DNA of 64,000 bases from Cristatella mucedo (GCA_009760855.2 WPIO01000012.1:62001-126000); one strand, 5' to 3'. Counted from the first letter of the stretch, positions 52,901 to 63,130 are shown. Numbers and translations: made by a program. Notes: generated from the letters alone by a model not told the origin.

Positions 52901-55900
52901 ACGAGCATTTGCAATCGGAATAAAGAAAGAGCAGTTGAGACAAGCCGGCAGGAAACACGTGTGCCTTTGCCAATGCTTATATAGTATCGGGAAGAAATAA
53001 GCAGCAATTCAGATAAATCAGTTCAAAAATACGTAAATAGCAAAGTAAAAAAATATTAAAACGAAAACTGTAGCCTGATTAAGTCTCATGTGATGCAACC
53101 TCAACAAAAGATCGTGTGCAGTGGCGGAGCCAAGGCTTTTATCTAGCGGCGCGGGGGCAAGACCTGCACAAAATGCAATTGTAAGGCAAGATTTTCATGT
53201 AGGCTGGTAGCTATACCCACTGCTTATAACGAAAAACTATAGCATAGAATCTTAGTGTTTATTCGACGTGAGCGCGGCGGCTGCTCTTCGAGCGGAATTA
53301 GGACATAATTTCGTCGTTGGCGACGGTCAGGAGGCTAAGGAATAGGGGCGGCCCTACGTCGCTGCCCCACAGTATTCGGGGACAACTGCCCCCCCCCCCC
53401 GATTCCGCCACCGATCACGCGACAAGTTATCCTCGCATCAATTTCGTTTGCAAATACAAATTTCAGCGACTGAGATTAATAGAACGACTGAAATTAAACA
53501 TACGACTGCAAATCGTAAGGTCGCTAGCTTTCACATAAGCTTTCTTTTTCATGCAACGGAAAATTGTCGAAATTAAAAAACTCTTGAACTGACAAGCTTC
53601 ATGAAATTCTTTCTTCTTAGCAAGGTCCGTCGTCATTTTTTTGCTGACAAGAGTATTTTTTTCAATGCATGTCATTCTCATCAAAGCAATGATGCTAACT
53701 GCTGCATCGGTTTCAGCCTGTTCGCGCCCTCAGGTCCTGTGTGGACAATAAATTAGCTGTCCCATTCCTCCGCTTAAAGACAGTTGGCGACAGAAGCTTT
53801 AGCTCTGCAGGTCCTAGACTGTGGAACTCGCTTCCACAATTCTTACGCAACGACATCTACTCTCCAACTGCCGACTATGGCACATCTTTTTCAGCGGTCC
53901 TGAACTGCTACTTCTATGCTACTCACTACCTCAACTGCTCTCCTGACTCTGTTATGCTTCCCACTTTCTCTTTGTTGCGTGAGACGAAGTCTGTTGGCTA
54001 CCGAATGCGCACCGAAAGCCGCTTAGGCTGTGAGTGCGCTATACAAAACTCTCCTGCGTAACGCCCACATGGTCTTTATGACTTTGTGGAGTTACTGACG
54101 GAGATACATACATACATAAACAGCCCGCCTACACACTGACAGAATGAGGTTAAATTACAGCAACGATTGTATCGTATGTTTCTCACTTCCAAAAGCCCAA
54201 GCAGAGTTCAAAAAAGGCCCAGTATATTGTGGATTCTTTCATTTTTTTTGTAGCTCTATCCTTACTTCGTCATGCATCTCCTTGGCCACCTCCAAGGTTT
54301 ACCCGGGCTGTTTACAGCAGCCATTTACTGCGGAGCTCTCAGGTAAAGCGGACAGCGAACATGCAAGGCAGAGGCTGCTGAGAACCAGCGTGACGCACGC
54401 TATATTTCATGAAGCACATTGTAGTTTCATTGTAATGCATCTCTATGAATTGCGCGATAGCTACATTTAATTCGAGAATCGGCATAAACATGTTTGTCCT
54501 ATGAATTCAGAAGTGGATTTTCGCGCTTCCGCACATTCCGCGTTCGCTGCTTTTATTTTCACGCCAAACGCCCTTGTTTGGCTCAATTCTTACCTTCCGT
54601 AAGGCGTCTGGCGGCTCAGTCCAGCAATTCTATTGTCAACATGGATTTCGTGCCTTTTTTTAATTTAAATGCACGAAATTCTCTAATCATTCTTACCGGG
54701 TTTTTTCCAATTTGCCATGAATGCTGAGGGTTGAGCAATGTTCTGCAATTGCTTTGTCCATCGTTTTGGCTGTTCACTGTTCACACACGTGTGAATTACT
54801 GGTTCTGACGGACTAGATATTTCAGCACTAAATTTTAAACCGAACTGCTGTAGCCATTTATGAAACCGGCTAATGTTTATGCGGGCTGCAAATTAAGTTT
54901 GTACCTCACAGTGCAGCCTGTTAACCTTTGATCCAGACGGAATCATAAAATTATGTGGATGCGACTGCCACACCAAGCTGAACCAGATGTTAACATAGAT
55001 TCTTTTTTAGTTCCCTAAGGCTTCTGCACATTGACTTATTCTATCCCAATGGAAACTGATTAATCATAAAAATGCAATATCGCTCTCTGTGCTTCACCTG
55101 TTTGCTTTGCAGCCTAAAGTTAACCGCTATTTAGATTTGCTTCAGTAGCTAAATTATGTGAAAATATTTAGAGCGTCTTGAAAAGTGCTTGAAATATATA
55201 AAAGTCAATTAAATCGAGTGGCATTTCCATTTTCATTTCTATTACCGACACTATTTCCGTGTATGAAGATGCAACTCGAGTTCCTGTACCAACAAGGTAT
55301 TTATTCTGATCCTCGCCAAGCATAGGTAGCAACAGGTGCTCATCCTGTGTTCGTTGAAAAAAACTGAATGCTCGCTCGCATTGATTTAAGAATTCACAGT
55401 TAGCCCGACATATTCAGACTTGACCTTGGACTCGACGAAAGCCGGAGCGACCGCGAAGTCGAGCCTCACTTCCGGACGCCGGCCATTTCTTCAGCCGGCG
55501 CCTAAAGTTGCTCCGAAATAATTAGCTCAGCGTCAGTCACTAATATTCAGCCAACCTCAGGGAATGCTGCTGCTCGCTTTTTTAGTGCATCCAGGAAGTG
55601 CTCGACGCTACATTAGACCTCGCTAACGTGCGTCATTCTTAGACGCCACTCCCATAGTCTTCGGGAGGATCCTGTCATGTTCATTACACTCTTCCACTAC
55701 CTACTTCTTACTACTTGGTCTCAGCCGCGATGGCACGCACTAGGTAAGGCGGTTGCTTTCACGACCTCGGGTCCGAGGTCGTGGGTTCGATTCCTGCGGT
55801 GGGCGATCCTTTATTGCCACTGTAAGAGGTGGTGATAGCCGTAAAGGCTCCTCTGCCGCTATACAAAAAGAGGCTGTTTGATCAGCTAGTAGTGATTTAT

Positions 55901-57205
55901 TTACTACCTGAGTTAGCGTCGCTGCTGATAACGCTGTAGTCAGTTTTTATTTAGGTACTTAATCTCGCTAGCTTTTTGCCAACGAATTAATTACTTTCAA
56001 TAATTGCATGAGTTTTTCTCGTGCTGTGATTTGAAGTTCACTAGTTGCCAGCTGCACGTCTGTCTATCGAAGCCGATGCTTAGCGTCGCTTTTATTGGCT
56101 AACTACGAAAGGCCACACCTACCGCGATCGCAAAGCGTACCGCGTTTTGCAGAACAAGTTATTTTGTAGCACCATTTCGTCGGGTCTAAACTCGATAGCG
56201 GCGGTAACGCTGGAGGATCTAGTAAGAACTGTCATACAACCGGACATGACTGATAAAAGAGCGACCTTTATTTCGAAGATTCTAGGTAAAAGCGATTGTT
56301 GTTCGCTCTTGCAGCTTTAGCTAACATCCAGTAACCGATGCTCAGCAGATGCCCGAGCAGGCGTAAGGCGCCATGCTTCGGTCAGGGTTCTGGCCAGCGC
56401 GCAATGCATTCGGATCGACTGCAAGGCACGCAGCATTGCATGCACTAATTACGCACCTGAAGAATTGCGAGCAATCGGTGTCGTAGGGAAATAGTGTGGG
56501 CATAAATTTCGCTTTCATATTATTTTACACGCATCGAATGACTCGCTCTCTACAGCCTTTATTAATAATAATGCACTTGATAAAGCGCCCTCAGAGAACT
56601 CAATCGCTTCCTAGGCGCACTACATTTGCTGCAAAGGGAAATCTACATTGAGGCCGTCGTTTGTCCCTGGCCGATTTCCCGCTAATCTTTTCTAAGCATC
56701 GTGCAGTGAGCGCCCTCTTGTTTCAATTCGCTAAGTGACACTGCAAGCTTGCGATATCGGACGCGTGTGCTGCAGCAGCAGCCTGTGCTGAGATCTGAGC
56801 TGAACGTCGCGCTCTTTCCCTCTGTAGCGATAAGCTACGGAGCGGCAGCCATTGCACTGGCGTTCGTGGCCAGCCAGCTCGTGGGCATATTGCAGGTAGG
56901 TGGCACGCTCGTGGCTCTCACTGCCAGCTGTCTGTGCGTGCAGTCGCGGACTACTTGCTGTGCAATAGGCTTCCGGCAGTTGTTGCGCTTCTTCTGATTT
57001 TTGGGCTCGCGCTACAATCGCAGACACTGAGCAATGCCGGTCTGGGTCCTATCTCGGAAGGAGACTTCAGAGATTTAATAAACGTCAGCGGCCAATCAGT
57101 GAGCCTCTAGAATACGGGCTTCCTCGGGAATCTATTCTAGGTCCACTTTCTTGCACAGTTTATACTCTCTCACTCACTCTCTCTCGCTCTCTCTCTCTCT
57201 CTCTA

Positions 57206-57263
<58 letters not shown>

Positions 57264-57866
57264 GCTCTCTCTCTCTCGCTCTCTCTCTCTCTCTTGCCGA
57301 TGTAATTGCTAAGCACAGTCTGAAATTGATACACAGCTGTACATGTTCTTTGATATTCCCTGCCTTGCAGCATCTCAATCTCTTTAAGAGCGCTTTCAGA
57401 ATGTATTGCTAACTTTCGCACGTTATGGCTGCAAGCTACCTCAGATTCTATGACGATCAAACCAACTTTATAATTACTATCGAACCTGGTGTTACTCCAA
57501 ACGTGGAAAGCCTAAACCTAAAAATAGGCTCGGCCAGAAAATTTCCAGAAGCCTATGCACGGAGTCTTGGTGCCCTGTGACAAAAATGTCTTCCAATGGG
57601 CGACCACTCAAGCTCCGCATTCAAATCTGCCTCCTTGTAGCTACGAGGCCTCGCAAGATTTCAAACTTGCTTGGACAAGGATGCTTGTCATGGCCATCAG
57701 CTGATCTGTGCATTCGTGTCATCCCTTTTACGCGATGCTTTAACTCGGTGCTTGCAGGTCGTCCTGTCTACGCTTGGTTGGTGCCAAACTCTGCAACTCA
57801 GCTTCTCGGTCGTAAAATGCACAGCTTCCCCATCATTTATGATGCTGTCCGCTGCTGCTGCTGCTG

Positions 57867-57919
<53 letters not shown>

Positions 57920-60900
57920 ACGCTGCGCCTTCCGGGCGCTCTTCCTCTACTCCTGCGGTCTCGGCCGAGAGTCGGAGCGCTCGCTCGGCTTCGCGCGAGC
58001 CTTCCGCGAGCTCTCGCGGAAGGCGAAGTGGTCAGCGTCAGCAGCAGACAGCCAGTCGCGCGCGCGAGCGGGGCGCGCGAGCGGGGCGCGCGAGCGGCTG
58101 GCAAGTCACTGGGCGAGGCCGGCGCTGCACTAAGCTTCCCGCCTCTGTCCCTTGCAGGCCGCGCTGTCGCTCTTCGGCATACTGGGAGGACCGATCCTCG
58201 GCGTTTACACGCTCGGCATGCTCTTCCCGTGCGCCAACAGCCACGGCGCCTATGCCGGCATGTCGACCGCATTCGTCGTCACGCTCTGGATCGGGGTCGG
58301 ACAGCAGATCCACAAGCCGAAGCTGCTCAAGTATCCGCTCTCGACGGCCAACTGCACCGAGCTGCTGCTCAGCGCCGCCGCCGGCCTGCCGCCGCCGCCG
58401 GCGGCGGCGGCGGCGCTCCTGAATGCGACCGCCGCCACAGAGGCCACGCCGGCGCCGACGCCGGCCAGCGTCAGGTGAAGCCGCCCTCCGCCGCCCACGC
58501 GAGCGTCGTTCGCGGCTGCCGTACGCCGCCGGCGCCACCGTAGGCACCTGCGCGCGGCCCCGCGACTCGCCTCTGCGACTCGCCCCGCTCTGCGGCCGAC
58601 GCCGCCAGCCGGAGGCGGAGGCTGCGGGCGGCGCCTCCGAAGCCGCCGAGGAACGCCAGGCGCCAAGCCGCAGGCGGTCGAGCGGTTCCGGTTTCGCAGA
58701 CGGCCAGAGCGCAGCGGCCGGAGGCGAGCGCAAACGATGAAGAGCGACAGCGGGCGATCGCGTACGAAAAAAGGCGGCTCTCGCCGAGCGCGCCTTGCCG
58801 AGGAAAGAGAATAATGTTACTAGATCTTTTTTATAGCGCCCTAAGTGAACTAAATATCTATTTGGGCAATTTACAGCTCGCCGCAAGAGAAGCAAAACAA
58901 TCGAGGGTTAGCGAAACGTTAGGCGTTGGGCTTGGAATAAATAAATACTAGCTGATTTTACAGCTTTTTTTATATGGCGACAGAAGAGTCTTCATGGCTA
59001 TCACCACCGCTTGCAGCGGCAATAAAGGATCGCCCATCGCAAGATTCGAACCCACTACGTCGGACACAGAGGTCATGAAAAGGAAACCACCTTACCTAGA
59101 ATGCCATCACGGCTCGCCCTGGAAAATTACCCATAGTGAACTAGTACCGCGAAGAGACGACCAGGCGGAAGCGAACGAGAAGACAATCACGGGGCCGCTA
59201 TTTAGTAAGAAAAAATCTTGTGAGTGAAATGCGCTGAATCTTGGACGGTTAGGCACGCCAAGCACACAGGAACAAGAAAGATAAATCCACTGGGATGAAA
59301 GGGAAAGCCCTTCCGCTGTCGCGAGCGCCGGCAGCTGCTGCAATAATGGCTGCCGATTCGTTTGCAGACGATTTCTTAAAAACTTGAAGTGTCGAAACTT
59401 ACAGTGTTTACAAAACAGCTTTTCATTTATTAAGACATCATTTCTTCATTGGTGATGGTTGTGGGGCATAGAAATAGGGGCGACCAAGCTTTCTGGCTCA
59501 TTGTAGAGGGTGAAAATGCATTTATGTATGTATGGATGTGTGTATGTATGTATGGATGGATGGGTGTGTGTATGTATGTATGTATGGATGTATGCATGGA
59601 TGGATGTATGCATGCATGCATGCATGCATGTATGTATGTGTTTATGTATGTATGTATGTGTGCGGGCATGCGTGCGTGCATCCATGCATGCGTGTGTGCG
59701 TACGTGCGTGCATTCATGTATCCCGTCTGTAACTCCACAAAGCCACAAAGACTATGTGGGTGTTGTGCAGGAGGGTTTTGTTTAGCTCACTTAAAGCGTA
59801 AGCGGCTTTCGGTACGTATTCGGTAGCCAACAGACTTCATCTCACTCAACAAAGAGAAAGTGAGAAGCATAGCTGCGTCAGTAGAGCAGTTGAGGTAGTG
59901 AGGTAGCGTGGAAGTAGCAGCTCAGGACGGCTGGTAAGGATGCACCATAGTCAGCAGCAGGAGAGTAGCTGTTGTTATGTAAGAATTGTGGAAGCGATTT
60001 CTAACAGTTTAGAACTAGCAGAGCCAAAGTCTCGGTCGCCGACGGTCTTTAAGCGTAGGAGTAGAGCAGCTAATTTATTGTCCGCAGAGGATCTGGGGGC
60101 ACAAGGACGCTGAAACTGGTGCAGCAATTCAGCTAGGTATAGAATAGCCAAGCCGCGGCAGACTTTGTGGGTCAGCGTAAGAACTTTTCTCTGTATCCGT
60201 TGATCAGCCGGCAGCCAACAAAGCTCTTTCAGCTAAGAAGACACCTGGTCTAACCTCTGGGATTTTTAAACTAGCCTTGCAGCCTACTTATTCGTCAGTA
60301 ACTCGTGGCCTTAGTAATCTCGGGGATCATGAGTCAGAGCTCCTGAGGGTGATTTGGCTCTTTGCGGTTCGTAAAAGCCATATTCATCACCAGCTGCACT
60401 GAGCTAGTGGCTTTTTCTTCAGCCAAAAGGGAATTACAATTATCTATCCGAGACAGAACCAAGGAGCTATTAAACTGTTTAGCATGCCACCGTGGAAGAC
60501 AGCTCCTAATCTTAGATAGGGATCGAACGTGGTGGCTAGCTGTAGACGCAGTCTTACTGGGCAGCTATAACCCAGGAGGGAAGTTGCTCGCTCTTCACGG
60601 CCGAGGTTATGGGTTCGAATACTACAGTGGGCAATCTTATATTGCTAACTGCAAGTGGTGGTGATAGCCATTAAGGCTCTTCTGCCGCTATACCAACGAG
60701 GCTGCTAAATCAGCTAATATTGTACACGAAGCTTTCGAAATGTAGGTAGCTGTCTAAGGCGACTCTAAATTCCGAGCACGCGGTGGTATTCGCACAGCAG
60801 CAGCATCTTTTTTACAAGAGCAAAGCCATCTATTCCAGCCACACCCTTCGCGAATGGTCCCTCTATCCATGGATCGTTCAAGCGTCAAGCCTCAGCTGAC

Positions 60901-61202
60901 GAGAGCTTTGTGCCACCGCTACAGATCCTCGCGCGGCTAGATCCTCGCGAACAAACTCGGAACGTTCCTCAGACGCTGCTACGGCTAATCAGTGACGAAT
61001 CAGCAGAGCATAGAATCGCCAATGGGCGCGCGCGAGAGCGCTTCGAAGGCGCGGCCGCACCGCCTCGGTGCGTAGCAGGGCGTCGGTCTGCTTTGTAGCG
61101 CTTCGGAGACTCCGCAAGTGTACAATATGTCGTACTTGTGGTTCAGCGCCATCGGATGCCTGTGGACTGTAGTCGTCGGCTTGCTGGTCAGCTACATTTC
61201 TG
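46627..61202 (+). CDS. SLC5-family sodium-coupled solute transporter (SMVT/SMCT type), 12 exons, C terminus beyond the window
   Basis: Model: join(46627-46962, 47655-47720, 47826-47877, 49170-49237, 49374-49528, 49888-50040, 51960-52089, 54254-54342, 56170-56285, 56828-56895, 58158-58474, 61099-61202), 1,654 bases, every junction GT/AG and in phase. About 551 residues against roughly 600 for the family. This is a multi-spanning plasma-membrane Na+/solute symporter of the multivitamin/monocarboxylate transporter branch; the substrate cannot be read from sequence. Landmarks: [111 protein letters not shown] (Na+-site region), [19 protein letters not shown] and SYLWFSAIG. Exon 11 carries an Ala/Pro-rich loop not typical of the family. 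Introns hold LINE-A, LINE-B, SINE-A and a hAT-like MITE. The last exon ends in phase 1 at a good donor, so at least one exon follows. Confidence 0.92.
47655..47720 (+). CDS. SLC5 transporter exon 2
   Basis: Acceptor tttgcgcttacag, donor acg|GTGCGT, 22 codons in phase 0: [20 protein letters not shown] then QT, the conserved segment after TSAYE. Confidence 0.9.
47826..47877 (+). CDS. SLC5 transporter exon 3
   Basis: Acceptor ggttccattgcag, donor caag|[23 protein letters not shown]. Ends with one base (G), completed by TG at 49170 to Val. Confidence 0.88.
48081..48165. repeat. GACCC/GACCT pentanucleotide repeat
   Basis: Seventeen tandem pentamers in an SLC5 intron. Not the arthropod telomere unit TTAGG. 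Confidence 0.95.
49170..49237 (+). CDS. SLC5 transporter exon 4
   Basis: Acceptor cgcaaccttgcag, donor ttg|[26 protein letters not shown] then TAL, a transmembrane segment with the family's GI..W ... CTFYTALGG context. Ends in phase 0. Confidence 0.9.
49374..49528 (+). CDS. SLC5 transporter exon 5
   Basis: Acceptor attcgcttgcag, donor caa|[53 protein letters not shown]. Ends with AA, completed by C at 49888 to Asn. Confidence 0.92.
49679..49702. repeat. (GC)n run
   Basis: Alternating GC of about 24 bases in an SLC5 intron; Z-DNA-type sequence. Confidence 0.85.
49888..50040 (+). CDS. SLC5 transporter exon 6
   Basis: Acceptor gatcctcgttgtag, donor aa|[52 protein letters not shown]. Ends with AA, completed to Lys by A at 51960. 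RHTFW..GG and QSQVQRAL are typical of the SMVT/SMCT branch. Confidence 0.92.
50111..50140. other. 13-bp perfect hairpin in an SLC5 intron
   Basis: GGAGCCACAGCAT, loop CCTT, ATGCTGTGGCTCC. It lies 70 bases after exon 6. Too short for a microRNA precursor by itself. Confidence 0.8.
50735..50900 (-). mobile_element. SINE-A in SLC5 intron
   Basis: Reverse complement: AAGGGGTAAGGTGCTCGC (A box region), CTTGGGTTCGTATCTTGCAG (decayed B box), GGGTGATCCTTGATTGCC and the GCCGCTATACAAATGAGGC end. Confidence 0.85.
51960..52089 (+). CDS. SLC5 transporter exon 7
   Basis: Acceptor ttattttattatttttag, donor cag|[49 protein letters not shown]. The SRYKDCDPL motif is a strong marker of the SMVT/SMCT branch. 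Phase 0 out. Confidence 0.92.
53119..53413. mobile_element. hAT-like MITE, 295 bp
   Basis: Ends CAGTGGCGGAGCCAAGG and, reversed, CGGTGGCGGAATCGGGG. The flanking octamers ATCGTGTG (53111-53118) and ATCACGCG (53414-53421) differ only by three C/T or G/A transitions. The termini resemble those of the 2,680-bp hAT element. No coding content. In an SLC5 intron. Confidence 0.6.
53712..54115 (+). mobile_element. LINE-B 3' end, best copy
   Basis: Open to its stop: [76 protein letters not shown]. The 3' UTR follows, ending gagttactgacggagataca and (TACA)n. This copy defines the family. It lies 140 bp before SLC5 exon 8. Confidence 0.85.
54254..54342 (+). CDS. SLC5 transporter exon 8
   Basis: Acceptor tttcattttttttgtag, donor ag|[26 protein letters not shown] then TAAIYCGAL. 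With exon 7 it restores the family motif DQ-L-P-FVM--LG. Ends with AG, completed to Ser at 56170. Confidence 0.92.
55725..55895 (+). mobile_element. SINE-A, most complete copy
   Basis: A box region (tggcacgcactaggtaagg), B box GTGGGTTCGATTCCTGCGG, then TGGGCGATCCTTTATTGCC, GAGGTGGTGATAGCCGTAAA, GCTCCTCTGCCGCTATAC and aaaaagaggctgtttgatca gct. Useful as the family reference. In an SLC5 intron. Confidence 0.88.
56170..56285 (+). CDS. SLC5 transporter exon 9
   Basis: Acceptor aagttattttgtag, donor ctag|[26 protein letters not shown], then [18 protein letters not shown]. With the AG from exon 8 it rebuilds STISSGLN, the conserved transmembrane segment that contributes Na+-site serines in this fold. 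Ends with one base. Confidence 0.92.
56559..56642 (-). mobile_element. LINE-A tail fragment in SLC5 intron
   Basis: (AAT)n, cacttgataaagcgccctca gagaactcaatcgcttccta ggcgcactacatttgctgca. Extreme 3' end only. Confidence 0.8.
56828..56895 (+). CDS. SLC5 transporter exon 10
   Basis: Acceptor gctctttccctctgtag, donor cag|[26 protein letters not shown] then LQ. The first two bases with G from exon 9 make Ala. Phase 0 out. Confidence 0.9.
57163..57295. repeat. (CT)n microsatellite
   Basis: About 130 bp of CT with a few CG, CC and TT interruptions, in an SLC5 intron. Confidence 0.95.
57854..57915. repeat. (CTG)n trinucleotide repeat
   Basis: About 20 CTG units, interrupted once near 57866 by tccg. 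Intronic, 240 bp before SLC5 exon 11. Confidence 0.95.
58001..58094. repeat. hairpin plus 12-bp GC minisatellite before SLC5 exon 11
   Basis: CTTCCGCGAG ct CTCGCGGAAG (58001-58022) is a perfect stem. It is followed at about 58058-58094 by three copies of GCGCGCGAGCGG. Both lie in the intron just upstream of the exon 11 acceptor. Confidence 0.8.
58158..58474 (+). CDS. SLC5 transporter exon 11
   Basis: Acceptor ctctgtcccttgcag. It encodes [54 protein letters not shown], then a loop [20 protein letters not shown] with an N-glycosylation site. The donor cag|GTGAAG is taken at 58474 because the next exon continues in phase; without splicing a TGA follows at once (58476). Confidence 0.88.
58828..58885 (-). 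mobile_element. SINE-B or LINE-A tail fragment
   Basis: 'tttttatagcgccctaagtg aactaaatatctatttgggc aatttacagctcgccgcaag' matches the SINE-B 3' part. Confidence 0.5.
58943..59110 (-). mobile_element. SINE-A in SLC5 intron
   Basis: Reverse complement has GTGGGTTCGAATCTTGCGA (B box), TGGGCGATCCTTTATTGCC, the AGCGGTGGTGATAGCCATGA block and the GTCGCCATATAAAAAAAGC end. Confidence 0.85.
59512..59722. repeat. (ATGT/ATGG/ATGC)n microsatellite at a LINE-B end
   Basis: About 210 bp of tetranucleotides. It abuts the LINE-B terminus (cccgtctgtaactccacaaa gcc), so it has grown from that element's (ACAT)n tail. Confidence 0.95.
59722..60510 (-). mobile_element. LINE-B, longest copy (RT C-terminal part to 3' end)
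   Basis: From the 3' end on the minus strand: terminus, 3' UTR, the GDRSF-type block, and further 5' the reading [17 protein letters not shown] near 60.45 kb, the conserved SRLDYCNSLL segment of the L2/CR1-clade reverse-transcriptase C terminus. Frames are broken. Confidence 0.75.
60565..60718 (+). mobile_element. SINE-A in SLC5 intron
   Basis: TTATGGGTTCGAATACTACAG (B box), TGGGCAATCTTATATTGC, GTGGTGGTGATAGCCATTAA, GGCTCTTCTGCCGCTATACC and aacgaggctgctaaatcagc t. Confidence 0.85.
61099..61202 (+). CDS. SLC5 transporter exon 12
   Basis: Acceptor tcggtctgctttgtag, donor g|GTAAGA. It encodes [20 protein letters not shown], then [14 protein letters not shown], the last transmembrane helix of the family. 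Its first base completes a Ser codon begun by AG of exon 11. It ends in phase 1; the remaining cytoplasmic tail exon is not seen before 64000. Confidence 0.88.
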
Positions 61203-61274
61203 GTAAGACTCGGCTCCCCGTAACGAGGCACGCCCGCCTCACCCTGGGGGGTCTAAGCGTAAAGAATAATAGGA

Positions 61275-61395
61275 ATGCTATATTTGTATAGCGCCTTCAG
61301 AGATCGTGATCTTGAACCCCGTGGCATATGTAAAGCTCCTGAATAGAGATTAAGTTCTTTTAGGGCGCTATATAAATGAATTGTATTCTCATATT
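61275..61395 (+). mobile_element. SINE-B tail fragment
   Basis: 'ccccgtggcatatgtaaagc tcctgaatagagattaagtt cttttagggcgctatataaa tg' matches SINE-B at 29.9 kb in the opposite direction. Confidence 0.6.
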
Positions 61396-61669
61396 TTAAA
61401 TTGACGAAGAAAATCTAATCAGAGACTGAACTGGGCATAATCTGTCCGAGACTCGTGGGAATGGAAGTTAGAGTGCTGCAAGGCCAAGAGGAACTGCTAC
61501 ATGCGCGGGCGAGCGGGCGATAGCTGCTACTAGAGAGGACGGTACATGATTTAAGATCTATGAACAATGTTAACTAAATGCAACATTGCCTACTGATGAA
61601 ATTCTGGACATTCTCACATGTACAGGAATTATTTGTTTTAATACCTGTACTGAAGACGAGTTTAAACGG

Positions 61670-61790
61670 TCAGTTGCCGAATGCGTACCGAAAGCCGCAT
61701 AGGTTTTGAGTGCGAAATACAAAACTCTTCTTCGTAACATCCACGTAGTCTTCGTGGCTTTGTGCAGTTGCAATGCAAAGATACATTTAA
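61670..61790 (+). mobile_element. LINE-B 3' end
   Basis: Last codons (gccgaatgcgtaccgaaagc cgcat...) and decayed 3' UTR to 'gtgcagttgcaatgcaaaga tacat'. Confidence 0.65.
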
Positions 61791-62410
61791 TTTAATTTAA
61801 AACGGAAACTGCTTTCTGTCCTTCGGTCTAATTTAGTAGCTGAGTTTTCGCGAACGCAGGCCCAAGAATATTTGCAGCGTTTCTTAGCTCACCATAAGCA
61901 CGCTCACCTTTGTAGCTGATATGGTCGTTCAGTGAAAGGTTACTTTGTAACAGAGTGTCCGAATTACGTGTAGATGCTACAGCAGATGTGCTGGTAGAGC
62001 CCGCAATGAGAGTTAGGTTTTCCAATTTCTGATTAAGACTAGGCTTTCCCATAGCTAGTGAGTAAGTGTCATCGTAATTCAAGTAGAACAGGTTTGTTGC
62101 CCTGTATGAGCGAATGTCAGCAATACGTGTTACGAAAAAGTTGAGGGAGTTTAACGTTTTGGAATGCAGGGAGGTGTCACAGCACAGACCCATCTGGGCG
62201 TCATCTGAAAACAAACGAAAACCCAGTGTGCTTTACAAATTTTCTAATTTATTTTAATGTATTTATTTATTTTATTTTTATTATATTTTTATTAATTTAT
62301 TTATTTTATTTTAATTTATTTTTAATTTTTGCTTTATGCTTTACCATTACATTGGCAAGAGGAAGAGTAAACATTTTTAAAATAACCGGAGCGCTAAAGG
62401 CGGGATCCAT
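61791..62410. other. no gene recognised; AT-rich TTTA tract
   Basis: Contains a T/A-rich stretch (62235-62335, TTTATTTTA-type repeats). A 128-codon minus ORF (62214-61828) has no familiar sequence or splice support. Confidence 0.35.
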
Positions 62411-62414
62411 CGCC

Positions 62415-62705
62415 TGCCTTGACCACATTTAAAAAGAAACTAAAAACGTAATATTTCTGCCACAGCATTTACTGGGTCCATATGATTCGTCCTTTAAGTG
62501 CTTATGCGTGCTGGCACTGTGCTTGCTGCCACTAACCATATTTTCATGCTGACCCTGTGCATGTCACCTCAAACCATGTTATGCTTGTTGTCATTGAGCA
62601 TGCTACCACTAAACCTTACTTTTCAGCAAATGTAAAGTGCCTAGAAAGAGATTGAGTTCTGTGATAGCGCTATATCCAATTAATTATTTATTATTATTAT
62701 TATTA
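62415..62705 (+). mobile_element. LINE-A 3' end
   Basis: 'cttgaccacatttaaaaaga aactaaaaacgtaat', 3' UTR with 'gctgaccctgtgcatgtcac c', terminal stem and (ATT)n. Confidence 0.85.
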
Positions 62706-62789
62706 CCGCCCCTACACTTTATAGTCACGTTAAATGACTGTTGCTCGCTGACATTGATACTCTGAAGTCTCCCATTGAGACGATGATGG

Positions 62790-63130
62790 TAGTAGAATAT
62801 TCGCAAGCGTCCTTAGGGAATTTAATTCTCTTTAGGGCCTTTACATATACTGTAAGGAAAACCTACCAGTTGGTTAGTAATAGAATGCACACTTTCAGCA
62901 CGCATAAGTACACAAAATACAATTCTCATGGACCCCAACAAATTCTGTGAGGAACGGATGCATTGTTAGCATCGTTTTAAAAGTCTCAAGTCAGAGGACG
63001 TAAGTGACGTCAGTCGGGAGCAAACTCCAGTATTTGGTAGCACACGACTAAAAGCACTGACTCCAAAGATTAGGATTGTAGTTGATTTAGAGACAGAGCG
63101 AAATTACTCGAGTCAGTCAGATAACTAGGT
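62790..63130 (-). mobile_element. diverged LINE-A 3' end, facing the previous copy
   Basis: 'gcgtccttagggaatttaat tctctttagggcctttacat' then 3' UTR words (cagcacgcataagtacacaa; atggaccccaacaaattctg tgagg) and the ORF end region. With the copy at 62415 it makes a tail-to-tail pair. Confidence 0.6.

Noticed and set aside
55725-55800. true tRNA gene
   Set aside because: A and B boxes are visible, but the cloverleaf is poor and the same head is attached to a constant non-tRNA tail in eight copies, which is the mark of a SINE.
59430-59826. His/Thr/Met/Cys-rich ORFs at 59.4-59.8 kb
   Set aside because: Translations of the (ATGT)n microsatellite running into a LINE-B end.
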